Below are positions 52,129-60,873 of a DNA stretch of 64,000 bases, in pieces. The translations under genes were made by a program, and so were the position numbers. The notes beneath the pieces were generated by a model. It was not told the origin of the DNA and did no database searches. It saw nothing but the letters and a program-made list of their open reading frames with translations. Within the stretch, counting starts at the first letter, position 1. Each line of letters opens with the position of its first letter. Origin of the DNA: Bacillus_BD oryzisoli_A (lineage in GTDB: Bacteria > Bacillota > Bacilli > Bacillales > Cytobacillaceae); NCBI RefSeq assembly GCF_043641075.1, contig NZ_JBHZRC010000001.1, positions 1,054,001 through 1,118,000 of the forward strand. The letters are read 5' to 3'.

Positions 52129-52854
52129 TTACCCTCCTTTTTCAGTCTCTGCCAGCTCCATGTGTCGGATTTTAAGGCTGTCCTTATATGCTGGAATGGT
52201 GAGGCCCGACTCCGGCTCCGATATTGTTAATCGAAAATTATCAATAAAAAAATCTTCTGCTGAAGAAGAAACCTCCATACGATTATATAGTTTTTTGGCT
52301 GCATCTATATTTTCAACAACTACTTTTAATTCAATTGGAAATGAATCCAAACTATAGCCATCCACCTTTGTTTGCCCGTTGATATCACGAATCACACTGG
52401 AATTAATCAGTCGTTGACCAGCAATTGAAATCTGATTTGCACCATATTGGTTTAATTCATTAACTAATCTCTGAATTAAATAGGGAGAAATAGCTGAGAC
52501 TTGTTTCCCAAGCAATAAATCTTCATCTACATGTTCAATATTGATCACAATTCCCGGTCCTTCAACCTCACTTAAGCCTGCTTCTTCTTTTAACTCATTC
52601 AGGGTTTCTTTCAATATCTGTTCCTTACTTTGTGATCGCTCTGTTTCGTATTTTTCAAGTTTTTCTTCATTCGATCGTATCTCTCGAATCAAACTTAAAT
52701 AAAGCTCTTTTTCTTTCACTAGATCTTCCCGGAGCTGTGATGTATCACGAGTGTCACGAACAACTGGTTCTTTTACGGATTGATATTGAACTGCTATCAT
52801 AAAACCGATGATTATTGTAATAATCGTGATGCTGAAATATCTTTTTTGCCCCAT
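52129..52854 (-). CDS. ylxX: DUF881 family protein YlxX
   Basis: The 241-residue protein has one N-terminal membrane segment (about 6-25), a coiled-coil stretch (40-80), and the DUF881 domain with VEGPGIVINIEHVDE, LVNELNQYGANQISIAGQRL and a C-terminal ISEPESGLTIPAY. Its role in the division cluster is not established. It is a paralogue of the adjacent ylxW, with sbp directly after it. Confidence 0.9.
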   Translation of the reverse strand: MGQKRYFSITIITIIIGFMIAVQYQSVKEPVVRDTRDTSQLREDLVKEKELYLSLIREIRSNEEKLEKYETERSQSKEQILKETLNELKEEAGLSEVEGPGIVINIEHVDEDLLLGKQVSAISPYLIQRLVNELNQYGANQISIAGQRLINSSVIRDINGQTKVDGYSLDSFPIELKVVVENIDAAKKLYNRMEVSSSAEDFFIDNFRLTISEPESGLTIPAYKDSLKIRHMELAETEKGG

Positions 52855-52886
52855 GTTTCCAATCCACCTTATTTGTACAAAAACGA

Positions 52887-53594
52887 TTAACCGTTTAATT
52901 TTGCATTGATCACAATCTCATCTTTTTTCTCTAAAGTAAATTGGACATTTTCATTTACAAGAATATCCTTTACCCCGCCCTTTAGATTTAAAGAATCCGC
53001 CATTGTGTCAGCGTCGCCAATTGCTGTGATGACAAAGGGTGCAGGTAGACTTTTCCCATCTACTTCAATTACCGGACCGTTGCAGAGGATATATGAATCA
53101 TGTGAAAGCCTCTGCCCATTGATAGCAATTGCACTTGCACCGGAAATATAAAGTTCATTGATGACTCTAAACACATGATGTTCGTGGACAATATACTGAT
53201 TGGGATTTTGTTCATCCAGACGATAATCACTGTCCGCAAGGGTTACTTGAACACCCTCTCCTTTTACTTTAACCTTACCGAGAAACATACGATATTTCTC
53301 AGTATCCTCGGCAAGGTTAAAGTAAATATCTGCCTCATTTGATAATTCCTTTTCAATTTTCAATACTTGCTGCTGTTTTTTACTTAGTTCTTGCTGAAGG
53401 ACGCGATTTTTCTCTTCTTGATCAATCAGTTCATTTCTAAGCTCCATATCTCTTGTAAATTGACTGCTTGTCATATTTGTATTGCTTGCCTGTTTTTCTG
53501 TAAAGTGATAGGAGAATGCAAGCATAAAGCCAAAAACAAGGCAGACAATGGTTAATGTGACATACCTACCCTTCACGATCTTGGTCTGTTTCAT
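52887..53594 (-). CDS. ylxW: DUF881 family protein YlxW
   Basis: The 235-residue protein has one N-terminal membrane segment after MKQTKIVKGRYVTL, a coiled coil (about 45-85) and a DUF881 domain (KVKGEGVQVTLADSD; ELYISGASAIAINGQRLS). ATG 53592-53594 has AAGGAG nine bases upstream and lies 29 bp inside divIB. With ylxX it is a tandem paralogous pair; no function is known. Confidence 0.9.
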   Translation of the reverse strand: MKQTKIVKGRYVTLTIVCLVFGFMLAFSYHFTEKQASNTNMTSSQFTRDMELRNELIDQEEKNRVLQQELSKKQQQVLKIEKELSNEADIYFNLAEDTEKYRMFLGKVKVKGEGVQVTLADSDYRLDEQNPNQYIVHEHHVFRVINELYISGASAIAINGQRLSHDSYILCNGPVIEVDGKSLPAPFVITAIGDADTMADSLNLKGGVKDILVNENVQFTLEKKDEIVINAKLNG

Positions 53595-54357
53595 CAGGCG
53601 CATCTCCTTCCAATTCATAAGCCTTAAAATATGAACCAACCTCTAAATTAATAACGCCTTTTTGGGTCGGATCAAGCTGGCTAATAATTGAAGGGTAATG
53701 GGACATCTTTTCCGCAAAGGTTCGAATGGTTGCGCTCACTTGATTTCCGTCATTCATAAATAGCGCAATATGAAATGGATCTGAATCTGTTGGATCATAA
53801 TGGATTTCAGAGATTGAGTTCAATACTTCTGGTGGTAACTTTTCCAAACTAACAATCATTTCCTTCAATGCTTTATTTTCAGTGAAACTGAATAAAATGG
53901 GGGCATTTAACGGAAGGTCTGTTGTTTTCTTCTCATGAAGAATATTGCCATTTTCTAAAACAGGTAAAAAGTTTTTCCCCTTAGCGATATAGGAGATCCG
54001 TTTATATTCCTGAACCGTTATTATGACTGAATTGGGCAATTTGGTTGTTACTACTGCCTTTTTCATTTCAGGTAACGCATTCAGGTCCTCTTCAATTTCT
54101 TTATCTCTAACTTTCCAAATATTTGTATCCTTCTTAATTCCTGCAATTGCAGCGATTTCAGTATCAGAATGAGATGTATTTCCGCTGATTACGACATGTT
54201 TAACATAACTTAACGGAGATTGAAAATATAATATAAAAGCGATTAGAATAAAAAATAGCAATAGTAAAAAGATAAGTCGTCGATTGGCTTTTTTTCTGCG
54301 CTGCTGTTTTAATTTGGGTATTCGATCTTCAATTGAGACAACATTACCATTTTCCAT
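53566..54357 (-). CDS. divIB: Cell division protein DivIB (FtsQ)
   Basis: The 263-residue bitopic protein has a cytoplasmic basic tail, one membrane segment (about 30-50, LIFLLLLFFILIAFIL), a POTRA domain (SYVKHVVISGNTSHSD) and a beta domain. It belongs to the DivIB-DivIC-FtsL divisome complex. ATG 54355-54357 follows AGAGGTGATTGGA. Its 3' end overlaps ylxW by 29 bp, and an extended -10 promoter lies upstream. Confidence 0.95.
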   Translation of the reverse strand: MENGNVVSIEDRIPKLKQQRRKKANRRLIFLLLLFFILIAFILYFQSPLSYVKHVVISGNTSHSDTEIAAIAGIKKDTNIWKVRDKEIEEDLNALPEMKKAVVTTKLPNSVIITVQEYKRISYIAKGKNFLPVLENGNILHEKKTTDLPLNAPILFSFTENKALKEMIVSLEKLPPEVLNSISEIHYDPTDSDPFHIALFMNDGNQVSATIRTFAEKMSHYPSIISQLDPTQKGVINLEVGSYFKAYELEGDAPDETDQDREG

Positions 54358-54404
54358 TCCAATCACCTCTCATTTCTTCATTAAATAATGCTTGTCCACC
54401 TTAA

Positions 54405-54474
54405 ACCTAAACAACGGCACGAGTATTCATGCCGTTATGGTTGTTAGGCCCTATTTCAATAGATAATTATAACA
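54405..54474 (-). promoter_or_regulatory. Extended -10 promoter and leader hairpin of divIB
   Basis: TGTTATAAT (54466-54474, minus strand) is a perfect extended -10 with no good -35. Downstream a hairpin pairs AACGGCA with TGCCGTT (54413-54436), and outer arms CCTAA..AAC/GTTTAGG extend it to about 54405-54446. No T-run follows, so it is a leader structure rather than a clear terminator. Confidence 0.45.
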
Positions 54475-54507
54475 CAGTATATGGATGTTGAGTTTGGAAG
54501 TTTTCCG

Positions 54508-55428
54508 TTACTTTCTTCCTATTATTTCAACCTCAGTTTCCATTTTTACCTGGTATAATTCAAAAATAGTTTTTTTCACATGTTCTATTAATTCTAATAC
54601 GTCTTTAGCTGTTGCATTTCCTGCATTTATAATAAAATTTCCATGCATATCTGAAATTTGCGCACCGCCAATTTGATAGCCCTTTAACCCCGCCTCTTCC
54701 ACTAATCTGCCTGCATAATTAGGCAATGGGTTACGGAAAATACTTCCGGCACATGGAAAATTCCATGGCTGTGTTTCTTTTCGATAGTCTTTATTTTTTT
54801 GCATCACCTCAACAATCTTCTCTTTTTCACCTTCGATTAGCTGAAATCTAGCTTCAAGAACGATGCCGGGGCGCTTTTTCTGCAGCACAGAAGTACGATA
54901 GGAAAATTCCATTTCCGCATTTGATAGCCATTCCACTGTACCGTCTTCAAATAAAATATGTGCTTCTGTCAAAATATTCGATATATCTGAGCCATGTGCA
55001 CCAGCATTCATATAAACCGCTCCACCAACAGAACCGGGGATTCCGCTGGCAAACTCAAGACCTGATAATCCCTGCCTGCTGATTTTCATAGCAAGACTGA
55101 CCAGTGGATAACCTGCTCCAACTGTCAATACTGACCCTTTCACATCGAATTGATCGAGACCATTGCCTAATTTAATCACGACTCCTTCAATCCCGTTATC
55201 TGAAACAAGCAGATTGGAACCTCTTCCGATTGCTCTCCAGCCAACTTGATTTTTTGTAATCAATTCCATCGTAGTTTTTAGGTTTTCAATGGAGTCAGGC
55301 TCAATGAATAAATCGGCAGGACCACCTATTTTGATGGTTGTATGATTAGCCAGCGGCTCATTTTCTTTTACTTTGCCAACATTCAATCCTCTAAGCTCAT
55401 TCATTAACACTTTCAATTTATTGTCCAT
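54508..55428 (-). CDS. murB: UDP-N-acetylenolpyruvoylglucosamine reductase
   Basis: The 306-residue FAD enzyme reduces UDP-GlcNAc-enolpyruvate to UDP-MurNAc. FAD-binding motifs are TTIKIGGPADLFI, RGSNLLVSDNGI and GIPGSVGGAVYMNAGAHG; the catalytic Ser region is PCAGSIFRNP. It is of the shorter type II architecture found in Gram-positives. The ATG follows GGAGG. It lies between murG and divIB as in B. subtilis. Confidence 0.97.
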   Translation of the reverse strand: MDNKLKVLMNELRGLNVGKVKENEPLANHTTIKIGGPADLFIEPDSIENLKTTMELITKNQVGWRAIGRGSNLLVSDNGIEGVVIKLGNGLDQFDVKGSVLTVGAGYPLVSLAMKISRQGLSGLEFASGIPGSVGGAVYMNAGAHGSDISNILTEAHILFEDGTVEWLSNAEMEFSYRTSVLQKKRPGIVLEARFQLIEGEKEKIVEVMQKNKDYRKETQPWNFPCAGSIFRNPLPNYAGRLVEEAGLKGYQIGGAQISDMHGNFIINAGNATAKDVLELIEHVKKTIFELYQVKMETEVEIIGRK

Positions 55429-55481
55429 AAAACCCTCCTGAAAAATAGGTTACCATAGTGTATGCCGAAAACATAAATGGG

Positions 55482-56582
55482 CTACTTTTTCTTGTCAACA
55501 AGCTCTTTCATTAATAGATAGAGTCGTTTTGCAGCATCCGGAATGCCTAATGCCTTTGCAGAGTTCTTCATATCCTTTAACGTCTTTTCATCCATCAAGA
55601 TTCGATCAATTTCCTCTACAAGCTTATGGCTCGTCAATTCCTTTTCTAGCAGCAATTCAGCAGCATGATGATCACTTAATGCACGGGCATTTTTCTCTTG
55701 ATGATTATTTGTAACATATGGACTTGGAATCAGAATACTCGGAATACCTAGTGAAGTAAGCTCTGCAAGTGTTGTAGCACCTGCCCGTGCGACTGTCAAA
55801 TCAACCCCAGCAAGTACTTCTGGCATGTTATGAATAAATGGTTTAATCATAACGTTCTTCGGATTACCAACAAGCGCAACTTCCTTTTTGACCTCTTCAT
55901 AATGGACATCACCCGTTACATATAGCACTTGATAAGGCTTTTCTCCAAGTATCGATAATCCTTTTAAGACCGCTTCATTTATTGGTCTTGCTCCACGGCT
56001 TCCGCCAACAATTAAAACAACTGGTTCCGTTAAGCTTAACCCAGCCGATAATCTGCCTTTTATTCCATCTTGATGCAGGACCTCTGATGCCCTTGGATTT
56101 CCTGTTAGTACCACTTTATTTTCAGGAAAAAACGTTTTCGCTTCGTCAAAGCATACGGCAATTCGATCGACATAACGACTTAAGAACTTATTCGTCAAAC
56201 CAGGAACACTGTTTTGCTCATGAATAATTGTCGGGATACCAAGCTTTGCTGCAGCATAAACAACAGGACCACAAACATACCCTCCGGTCCCAATGACAAC
56301 ATCAGCTTTAAATTCCTTCAACATTTTCTTACTGTCATTAACGCCTTTCAAAAAACGAAGAATGGTTTTTACATTTTCTAGTGATATTTTCCTCTTAAAG
56401 CCTGTGATATGTATTGATTTAAACGGAATATTTTCTCTTGTAACGAGCTGGCTTTCAAGTCCTTTTTCCGTACCGATGTATAAAAATTGTACATCTTTTG
56501 TTTCTTTCTTTATTTCACGAATAAGAGCTAAGGCTGGATAAATATGACCTCCAGTTCCTCCTCCACTTACAACAATATTCAT
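55482..56582 (-). CDS. murG: Peptidoglycan glycosyltransferase MurG
   Basis: The 366-residue GT-B enzyme adds GlcNAc to lipid I to form lipid II at the inner membrane face. Signatures: N-terminal GGGTGGHIYPALAL, TGGYVCGPVVYAA, and donor-site GGSRGARPINEAV with RAGATTLAEL. ATG 56580-56582 follows GAGGTGAAACA. It is separated from spoVE by 331 bp including the spoVE terminator, so it should have its own promoter. Confidence 0.97.
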   Translation of the reverse strand: MNIVVSGGGTGGHIYPALALIREIKKETKDVQFLYIGTEKGLESQLVTRENIPFKSIHITGFKRKISLENVKTILRFLKGVNDSKKMLKEFKADVVIGTGGYVCGPVVYAAAKLGIPTIIHEQNSVPGLTNKFLSRYVDRIAVCFDEAKTFFPENKVVLTGNPRASEVLHQDGIKGRLSAGLSLTEPVVLIVGGSRGARPINEAVLKGLSILGEKPYQVLYVTGDVHYEEVKKEVALVGNPKNVMIKPFIHNMPEVLAGVDLTVARAGATTLAELTSLGIPSILIPSPYVTNNHQEKNARALSDHHAAELLLEKELTSHKLVEEIDRILMDEKTLKDMKNSAKALGIPDAAKRLYLLMKELVDKKK

Positions 56583-56859
56583 TGTTTCACCTCATAAAAC
56601 ACATAGTTAAAAGTAGCAACCCAATATCAACCAAGTGAATAATATCACTTATTTACTTTTCCTATTCTACTATATTCCAAACGTAAGAAAGATACCATCA
56701 AAAGAATGTTATAAAATCGTAATCATTTATAGAATATATTGATATATGTGTAATAAGCGACACGTAATTGATATTCATATGAAATACAAATACAACACTA
56801 TCGATTATAATCCTTTTTCATTAAGGAACGTAGAAAAAAATAAACAATTTATCATTTAA
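56583..56859. other. A/T-rich gap between spoVE and murG, no gene seen
   Basis: This 277-bp stretch is strongly A/T-rich with many stops in all frames. The murG promoter should lie here, but I find no convincing TTGACA/TATAAT pair. CACATATAT and GAATATC near 56740-56790 loosely resemble SigE boxes, and I do not call them. Confidence 0.5.
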
Positions 56860-56888
56860 CAAAAAAGCTGACCTGAAACCGGTCAGCT
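56860..56888 (-). terminator. Intrinsic terminator of spoVE
   Basis: AGCTGACC/GGTCAGCT (56866-56888) with a seven-base loop is followed by TTTTTTG on the minus strand. It lies 25 bp after the spoVE stop. Confidence 0.88.
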
Positions 56889-56913
56889 CACATTAAGATA
56901 TAAAAGTAAAAAA

Positions 56914-58014
56914 TCAGTACCGTGAATAACGGCTAATGTTCAATAATACACCAATGGCCAAGAGCATAAGGGTTAAAGAGGAGCCTCCATAGCTTAAAAA
57001 TGGAAGAGTAATCCCAGTTACAGGCATTAAACCTGTAACAACCCCAATATTAATCATGACTTGGATTGCAACCATTGCAATGATTCCAACGGCTAGAAAA
57101 CTGCCATAGAGATCAGGAGCACCCAATGCGATTCGTATCCCACGCCACAGCAAAAGAGAGAACAATAATAAGATAAATGAACCACCGATAAAGCCTAACT
57201 CTTCAGCTAATATAGCAAAAATAAAATCGGTTTGCGGCTCTGGTAAATAAAAGAACTTTTGTCTGCTTTGTCCCAGCCCTAAGCCGAATAATCCTCCCGG
57301 TCCAATGGCAAATAACGATTGTATGATCTGAAATCCGCTTCCAAGCGGATCCTGCCAGGGATCTAAAAAGGATGTAATCCGTTTGATACGATATGGCGCG
57401 GACGCAACCAGTGCAGCAAAACCTGCTACACCCATTAATCCAAGAACAGCAAAATGTCTTACCCTTGCACCTGCAATAAAAATCATCACAATACATGTGC
57501 CTACCATAACGGTTCCTGTCCCTAAATCAGGCTGTAGCATGATCATTCCAAAGGCCAAAAACACTAAACCTAACGAAGGAGCGAGTCCTTTTTTGAATGA
57601 GGTTATGTATTTTTGCTTTTCCGACAGGAACTTGGCTAAAAAAGCAATCATGGCTAACTTCATAAATTCTGACGGTTGAATGGAAAATGCACCAATTCCA
57701 ATCCAGCTTCGTGAGCCATTTCGAACATTTCCAATACCCGGAATTAAGACAAGAACAAGCAATACAAAGCAAACGATAATTAACACCTTAGCCCAGGTTC
57801 TCCAAGTCCAGTAATCCACATTCATGATGAAAAACATTCCGACAATCCCTACACCGGCAAACAGCATCTGTCGTTTAGCAAAGAAAAAGGAATCATCAAA
57901 TTTATAATCGGCCCAGATAGCACTTGCACTGTAAACCATAATTAATCCGATGGCTAAAAGCGTAAATGTTAATATCATTAAGATAATATCAGGAGTCGTT
58001 TTTTTTGTCGGCAA
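56914..58014 (-). CDS. spoVE: SEDS-family peptidoglycan polymerase/lipid II protein SpoVE
   Basis: The 366-residue protein has ten membrane segments and the FtsW/RodA/SpoVE signature, including QPDLGTGTVMVGTCIVM, the extracellular loop with PEPQTDFIFAILAEELGF and GITLPFLSYGGSSL. Position between murD and murG identifies it as SpoVE, which works with SpoVD in spore cortex synthesis; the vegetative FtsW lies elsewhere in Bacillus. Assignment as SpoVE rather than FtsW rests on context. Confidence 0.92.
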   Translation of the reverse strand: MPTKKTTPDIILMILTFTLLAIGLIMVYSASAIWADYKFDDSFFFAKRQMLFAGVGIVGMFFIMNVDYWTWRTWAKVLIIVCFVLLVLVLIPGIGNVRNGSRSWIGIGAFSIQPSEFMKLAMIAFLAKFLSEKQKYITSFKKGLAPSLGLVFLAFGMIMLQPDLGTGTVMVGTCIVMIFIAGARVRHFAVLGLMGVAGFAALVASAPYRIKRITSFLDPWQDPLGSGFQIIQSLFAIGPGGLFGLGLGQSRQKFFYLPEPQTDFIFAILAEELGFIGGSFILLLFSLLLWRGIRIALGAPDLYGSFLAVGIIAMVAIQVMINIGVVTGLMPVTGITLPFLSYGGSSLTLMLLAIGVLLNISRYSRY

Positions 58015-58089
58015 TAGACCACACCTCGAAATGCAAGTTATTTGGCCTGTTTTTTATTCGCTGACGAACCACTCATTGCTGACAAGCCC

Positions 58090-59442
58090 TTATTTAAGCT
58101 TATGCACTGCTTCGATAAAAATGTCTCCTCTTACTTCAAAAGTTTTATATTGATCCCAGCTCGCGCACGCAGGCGACAATAGAACAACATCACCTGGTCC
58201 TGAAAGCTGATAGGCAAGTGGCACAGCTTTTCCAACATTATCGACACGCTGAATGATTTTTATTCCTGCTTTCTTCGCTGCATTTTCCATTTTTTCCGCT
58301 GTTTGACCAAATGTAATGATCGCTTTGACATTATTAAATGAAGGAACTAGTTCATCAAATTCATTCCCTCTATCCAAACCACCAGCAAGCAGAATAATCG
58401 GTTTATTAAAAGCTGCTAATGCGTTCTTTGTCGCTAGGATGTTGGTTGCCTTTGAATCGTTATAAAACATCCTGCCTTCAACTTCAGCTATATATTGCAG
58501 TCTGTGTTTAACACCTGTAAAGGTATTTAGAACTTGGTAAATGGCTTCATTTTTGACACCAGACAGCTTTGCAGCAGCCACAGCAGATAATATATTTTCC
58601 AGATTATGTGCACCTGGCAGCCGGATATCCTCCTGCTTCATAATCTGTTCACCATTAAATATCACCCAGCCATCTTTAATAAAGGCTCCTGTAGAAAGCT
58701 CTCTGACAGGAGAGAATGGAACAATCTGAGCCTTAGAGCTGCGAGCAATGTTCATTACATCTTCCTGCTCAGCGTTAACAATAAAAAAGTCGTCACTCGT
58801 TTGGTTTTTAGTTATATTTGCCTTTGCTTTCACGTATTCTATTCTTGTCCCATGATAATCAAGATGGGCGTCATATAAATTGGTTAGTATCGCAATCCTC
58901 GGTCTGAAGCTAGGAGTACCCATGAGCTGAAAAGAAGAAAGCTCAATCACAATTTGATTATGTACTTCAGCTGATTGGGCAACCTCAGAAGCTACTGTTC
59001 CTATATTACCAGCAATAAGCGGATACTTTTCTCCTGCCTTCAGGATTTCATATACAAGCGTTGTCGTCGTTGTTTTGCCATTTGTGCCCGTAATGGCAAT
59101 AAATGGCGCTTCTGAAATTTGATAGGCTAGTTCAACCTCTGTAATAATAGGAATTCCTCGTTCCAGTGCACCTTCAATCATCGGATTATGATACGGAATC
59201 CCCGGATTCTTTACGATCAACTCAAAGCCTTCATCAAGCAGCTCAATTGGATGTTCACCACAAATCACTTTTATTCCCTGTTCTAACAGTCCCTGGGCTT
59301 CAGGATTTTCTGATAACGGCTTATAATCATTAACAGTTACAAATGCACCAAGCTTATGTAAAAGTAATGCAGCTCCTACACCACTCTTTGCTAATCCTAA
59401 AACAAGTATTTTTTTATGAGTATATAAATTTATTGTTTTCAA
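58090..59442 (-). CDS. murD: UDP-N-acetylmuramoylalanine--D-glutamate ligase
   Basis: The 450-residue Mur ligase adds D-glutamate to UDP-MurNAc-L-Ala. N-terminal UDP-binding KILVLGLAKSGVGAALLL, ATP loop ITGTNGKTTTTTLVYE, FYNDSKATN in the central domain and C-terminal LLSPACASWDQYKTFEVRGD are all present. It begins directly after the mraY stop. spoVE follows after 75 bp. Confidence 0.98.
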   Translation of the reverse strand: MKTINLYTHKKILVLGLAKSGVGAALLLHKLGAFVTVNDYKPLSENPEAQGLLEQGIKVICGEHPIELLDEGFELIVKNPGIPYHNPMIEGALERGIPIITEVELAYQISEAPFIAITGTNGKTTTTTLVYEILKAGEKYPLIAGNIGTVASEVAQSAEVHNQIVIELSSFQLMGTPSFRPRIAILTNLYDAHLDYHGTRIEYVKAKANITKNQTSDDFFIVNAEQEDVMNIARSSKAQIVPFSPVRELSTGAFIKDGWVIFNGEQIMKQEDIRLPGAHNLENILSAVAAAKLSGVKNEAIYQVLNTFTGVKHRLQYIAEVEGRMFYNDSKATNILATKNALAAFNKPIILLAGGLDRGNEFDELVPSFNNVKAIITFGQTAEKMENAAKKAGIKIIQRVDNVGKAVPLAYQLSGPGDVVLLSPACASWDQYKTFEVRGDIFIEAVHKLK

Positions 59443-60417
59443 TTATAACCACACCTCAATATAGATTCCCATAATGGCTAATAACAAACCGGCAGTCCAG
59501 AACGTGACGACTACACGCCACTCACTCCATCCTAAAAGCTCATAATGATGATGAAGCGGACTCATTCGGAAAATACGCTTTCCTGTTGTTTTAAATGAAA
59601 TGACCTGTAAAATAACTGACAACGTTTCGATTACAAATACACCGCCGATAATGAGCAGGATAATTTCTAGCTTCGATAATATGGCAATGGATGCAATCGC
59701 TCCACCCAATGCTAATGAACCTGTATCTCCCATAAATACTTTTGCCGGATGGGCATTAAAAACAAGAAAACCAAGAACCGCTCCAACTACAGCGATAGAA
59801 AAAATAGAAACCTCGATCATCGATTGATTCCATGCCAGAACGCTAAAGGCACCAAAGGCAATGGCTGCCGTTCCTGACACAAGACCATCAAGTCCATCTG
59901 TCAAATTAACTGCATTAGAAAATCCGACAAGCCAGAACACAATAAACAAAGCATAAAAAAATCCCAGCTCAATTGAATAATTGGTAAAAGGAATGGCTAC
60001 TGATGTTGAAAAATCAGTTTGCTTTAATAAGAAATAAACTACAATGGAAACAATAATTTGTCCAAGCAGTTTTTGCTTTGATGTTAAGCCAAGATTTCTT
60101 TTCATCGCCACTTTTATAAAATCATCTAAAAATCCTAAAAGTCCAAATCCGATTGTGACAAACAATAGGATAAACGTCTTAATCGTAGGCTCACTGAATT
60201 TCTCAGTCATAACAAGCGTAGTAATGATAATTGAAAGTAAAATCATGATTCCGCCCATTGTTGGCGTACCTGTTTTCTTTTGATGCGATTTTGGTCCTTC
60301 TTCACGAATACTTTGTCCAAATTTCAATCTTCTTAAAAATGGGATGAAAATGGGAGATAGTAAAACAGTTATAAGAAATCCTAATAGAATGGTAAAAAAT
60401 AATACCTGCTCCTGCAT
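59443..60417 (-). CDS. mraY: Phospho-MurNAc-pentapeptide translocase
   Basis: The 324-residue integral membrane enzyme has ten membrane segments and transfers phospho-MurNAc-pentapeptide to undecaprenyl phosphate, forming lipid I. Motifs: GTPTMGGIMIL, NAVNLTDGLDGLVSG, VFMGDTGSLALGG and PLHHHYELLGWSEWRVV. The ATG abuts the stop of the orphan Mur-domain gene, and murD starts directly after its own stop. This gives a chain of coupled genes from murE to murD. Confidence 0.98.
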   Translation of the reverse strand: MQEQVLFFTILLGFLITVLLSPIFIPFLRRLKFGQSIREEGPKSHQKKTGTPTMGGIMILLSIIITTLVMTEKFSEPTIKTFILLFVTIGFGLLGFLDDFIKVAMKRNLGLTSKQKLLGQIIVSIVVYFLLKQTDFSTSVAIPFTNYSIELGFFYALFIVFWLVGFSNAVNLTDGLDGLVSGTAAIAFGAFSVLAWNQSMIEVSIFSIAVVGAVLGFLVFNAHPAKVFMGDTGSLALGGAIASIAILSKLEIILLIIGGVFVIETLSVILQVISFKTTGKRIFRMSPLHHHYELLGWSEWRVVVTFWTAGLLLAIMGIYIEVWL

Positions 60418-60873
60418 CTACTCCTCCCTCCCATCATGGCTGTCTTTCATCAATTGTTCTACTTCATTTACCATTACAGCTAAATCATATGTGCTATTCG
60501 TTCTATTCAGACTGGTTTCTGGTAAAAAGTGAAATTTTGTCTGTCCCATCTGTTCCTCATCCATTTCAAGCTGTTTTTTACAATATAATTCTGTCATCTT
60601 TTTTAACCCTTTCAACAAATCAGTACAATAAAAAATAAGAAAATGATTGGGCGTATAGGCTGGCAGCGGAACCAATTCATCCCATAATACAGCAATCGCG
60701 CCATGGTCTATCGCTTCCTTCAATTCACCTGAATCCTTATATAATGGAATAAAGATCCCTTTAGGCTGAGCACTTTGGGCAAATGATGTTACCGTTAAAA
60801 ACTGTAAGGAAGGATCACTCATTCCCTTGTTATTGGGAAATAATTGAACCATATCTCTATAGAGTAACGTCAT
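60418..60873 (-). CDS. Orphan protein resembling only the N-terminal domain of MurE/MurF
   Basis: I do not recognise a named gene. The 151-residue product aligns by eye with Mur ligase N-terminal domains: VTSFAQSAQPKGIFIPL corresponds to the SxDSRxxxxGxLFVPLKG motif of MurF, ELKEAIDHGAIAVLWDE to the FVEKAFEAGAAAALW-type motif, and the CTDLLKGLKKMTELY stretch to VEDTLLALQQLA. The ATP-binding GTNGKT domain and C-terminal domain are missing, and a charged tail (about 105-151) follows. Start overlaps murE (ATGA) and the stop touches mraY, so it is expressed with them. It might bind UDP-MurNAc substrates or MurE without catalysing; this is inference. Confidence 0.75.
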   Translation of the reverse strand: MTLLYRDMVQLFPNNKGMSDPSLQFLTVTSFAQSAQPKGIFIPLYKDSGELKEAIDHGAIAVLWDELVPLPAYTPNHFLIFYCTDLLKGLKKMTELYCKKQLEMDEEQMGQTKFHFLPETSLNRTNSTYDLAVMVNEVEQLMKDSHDGREE

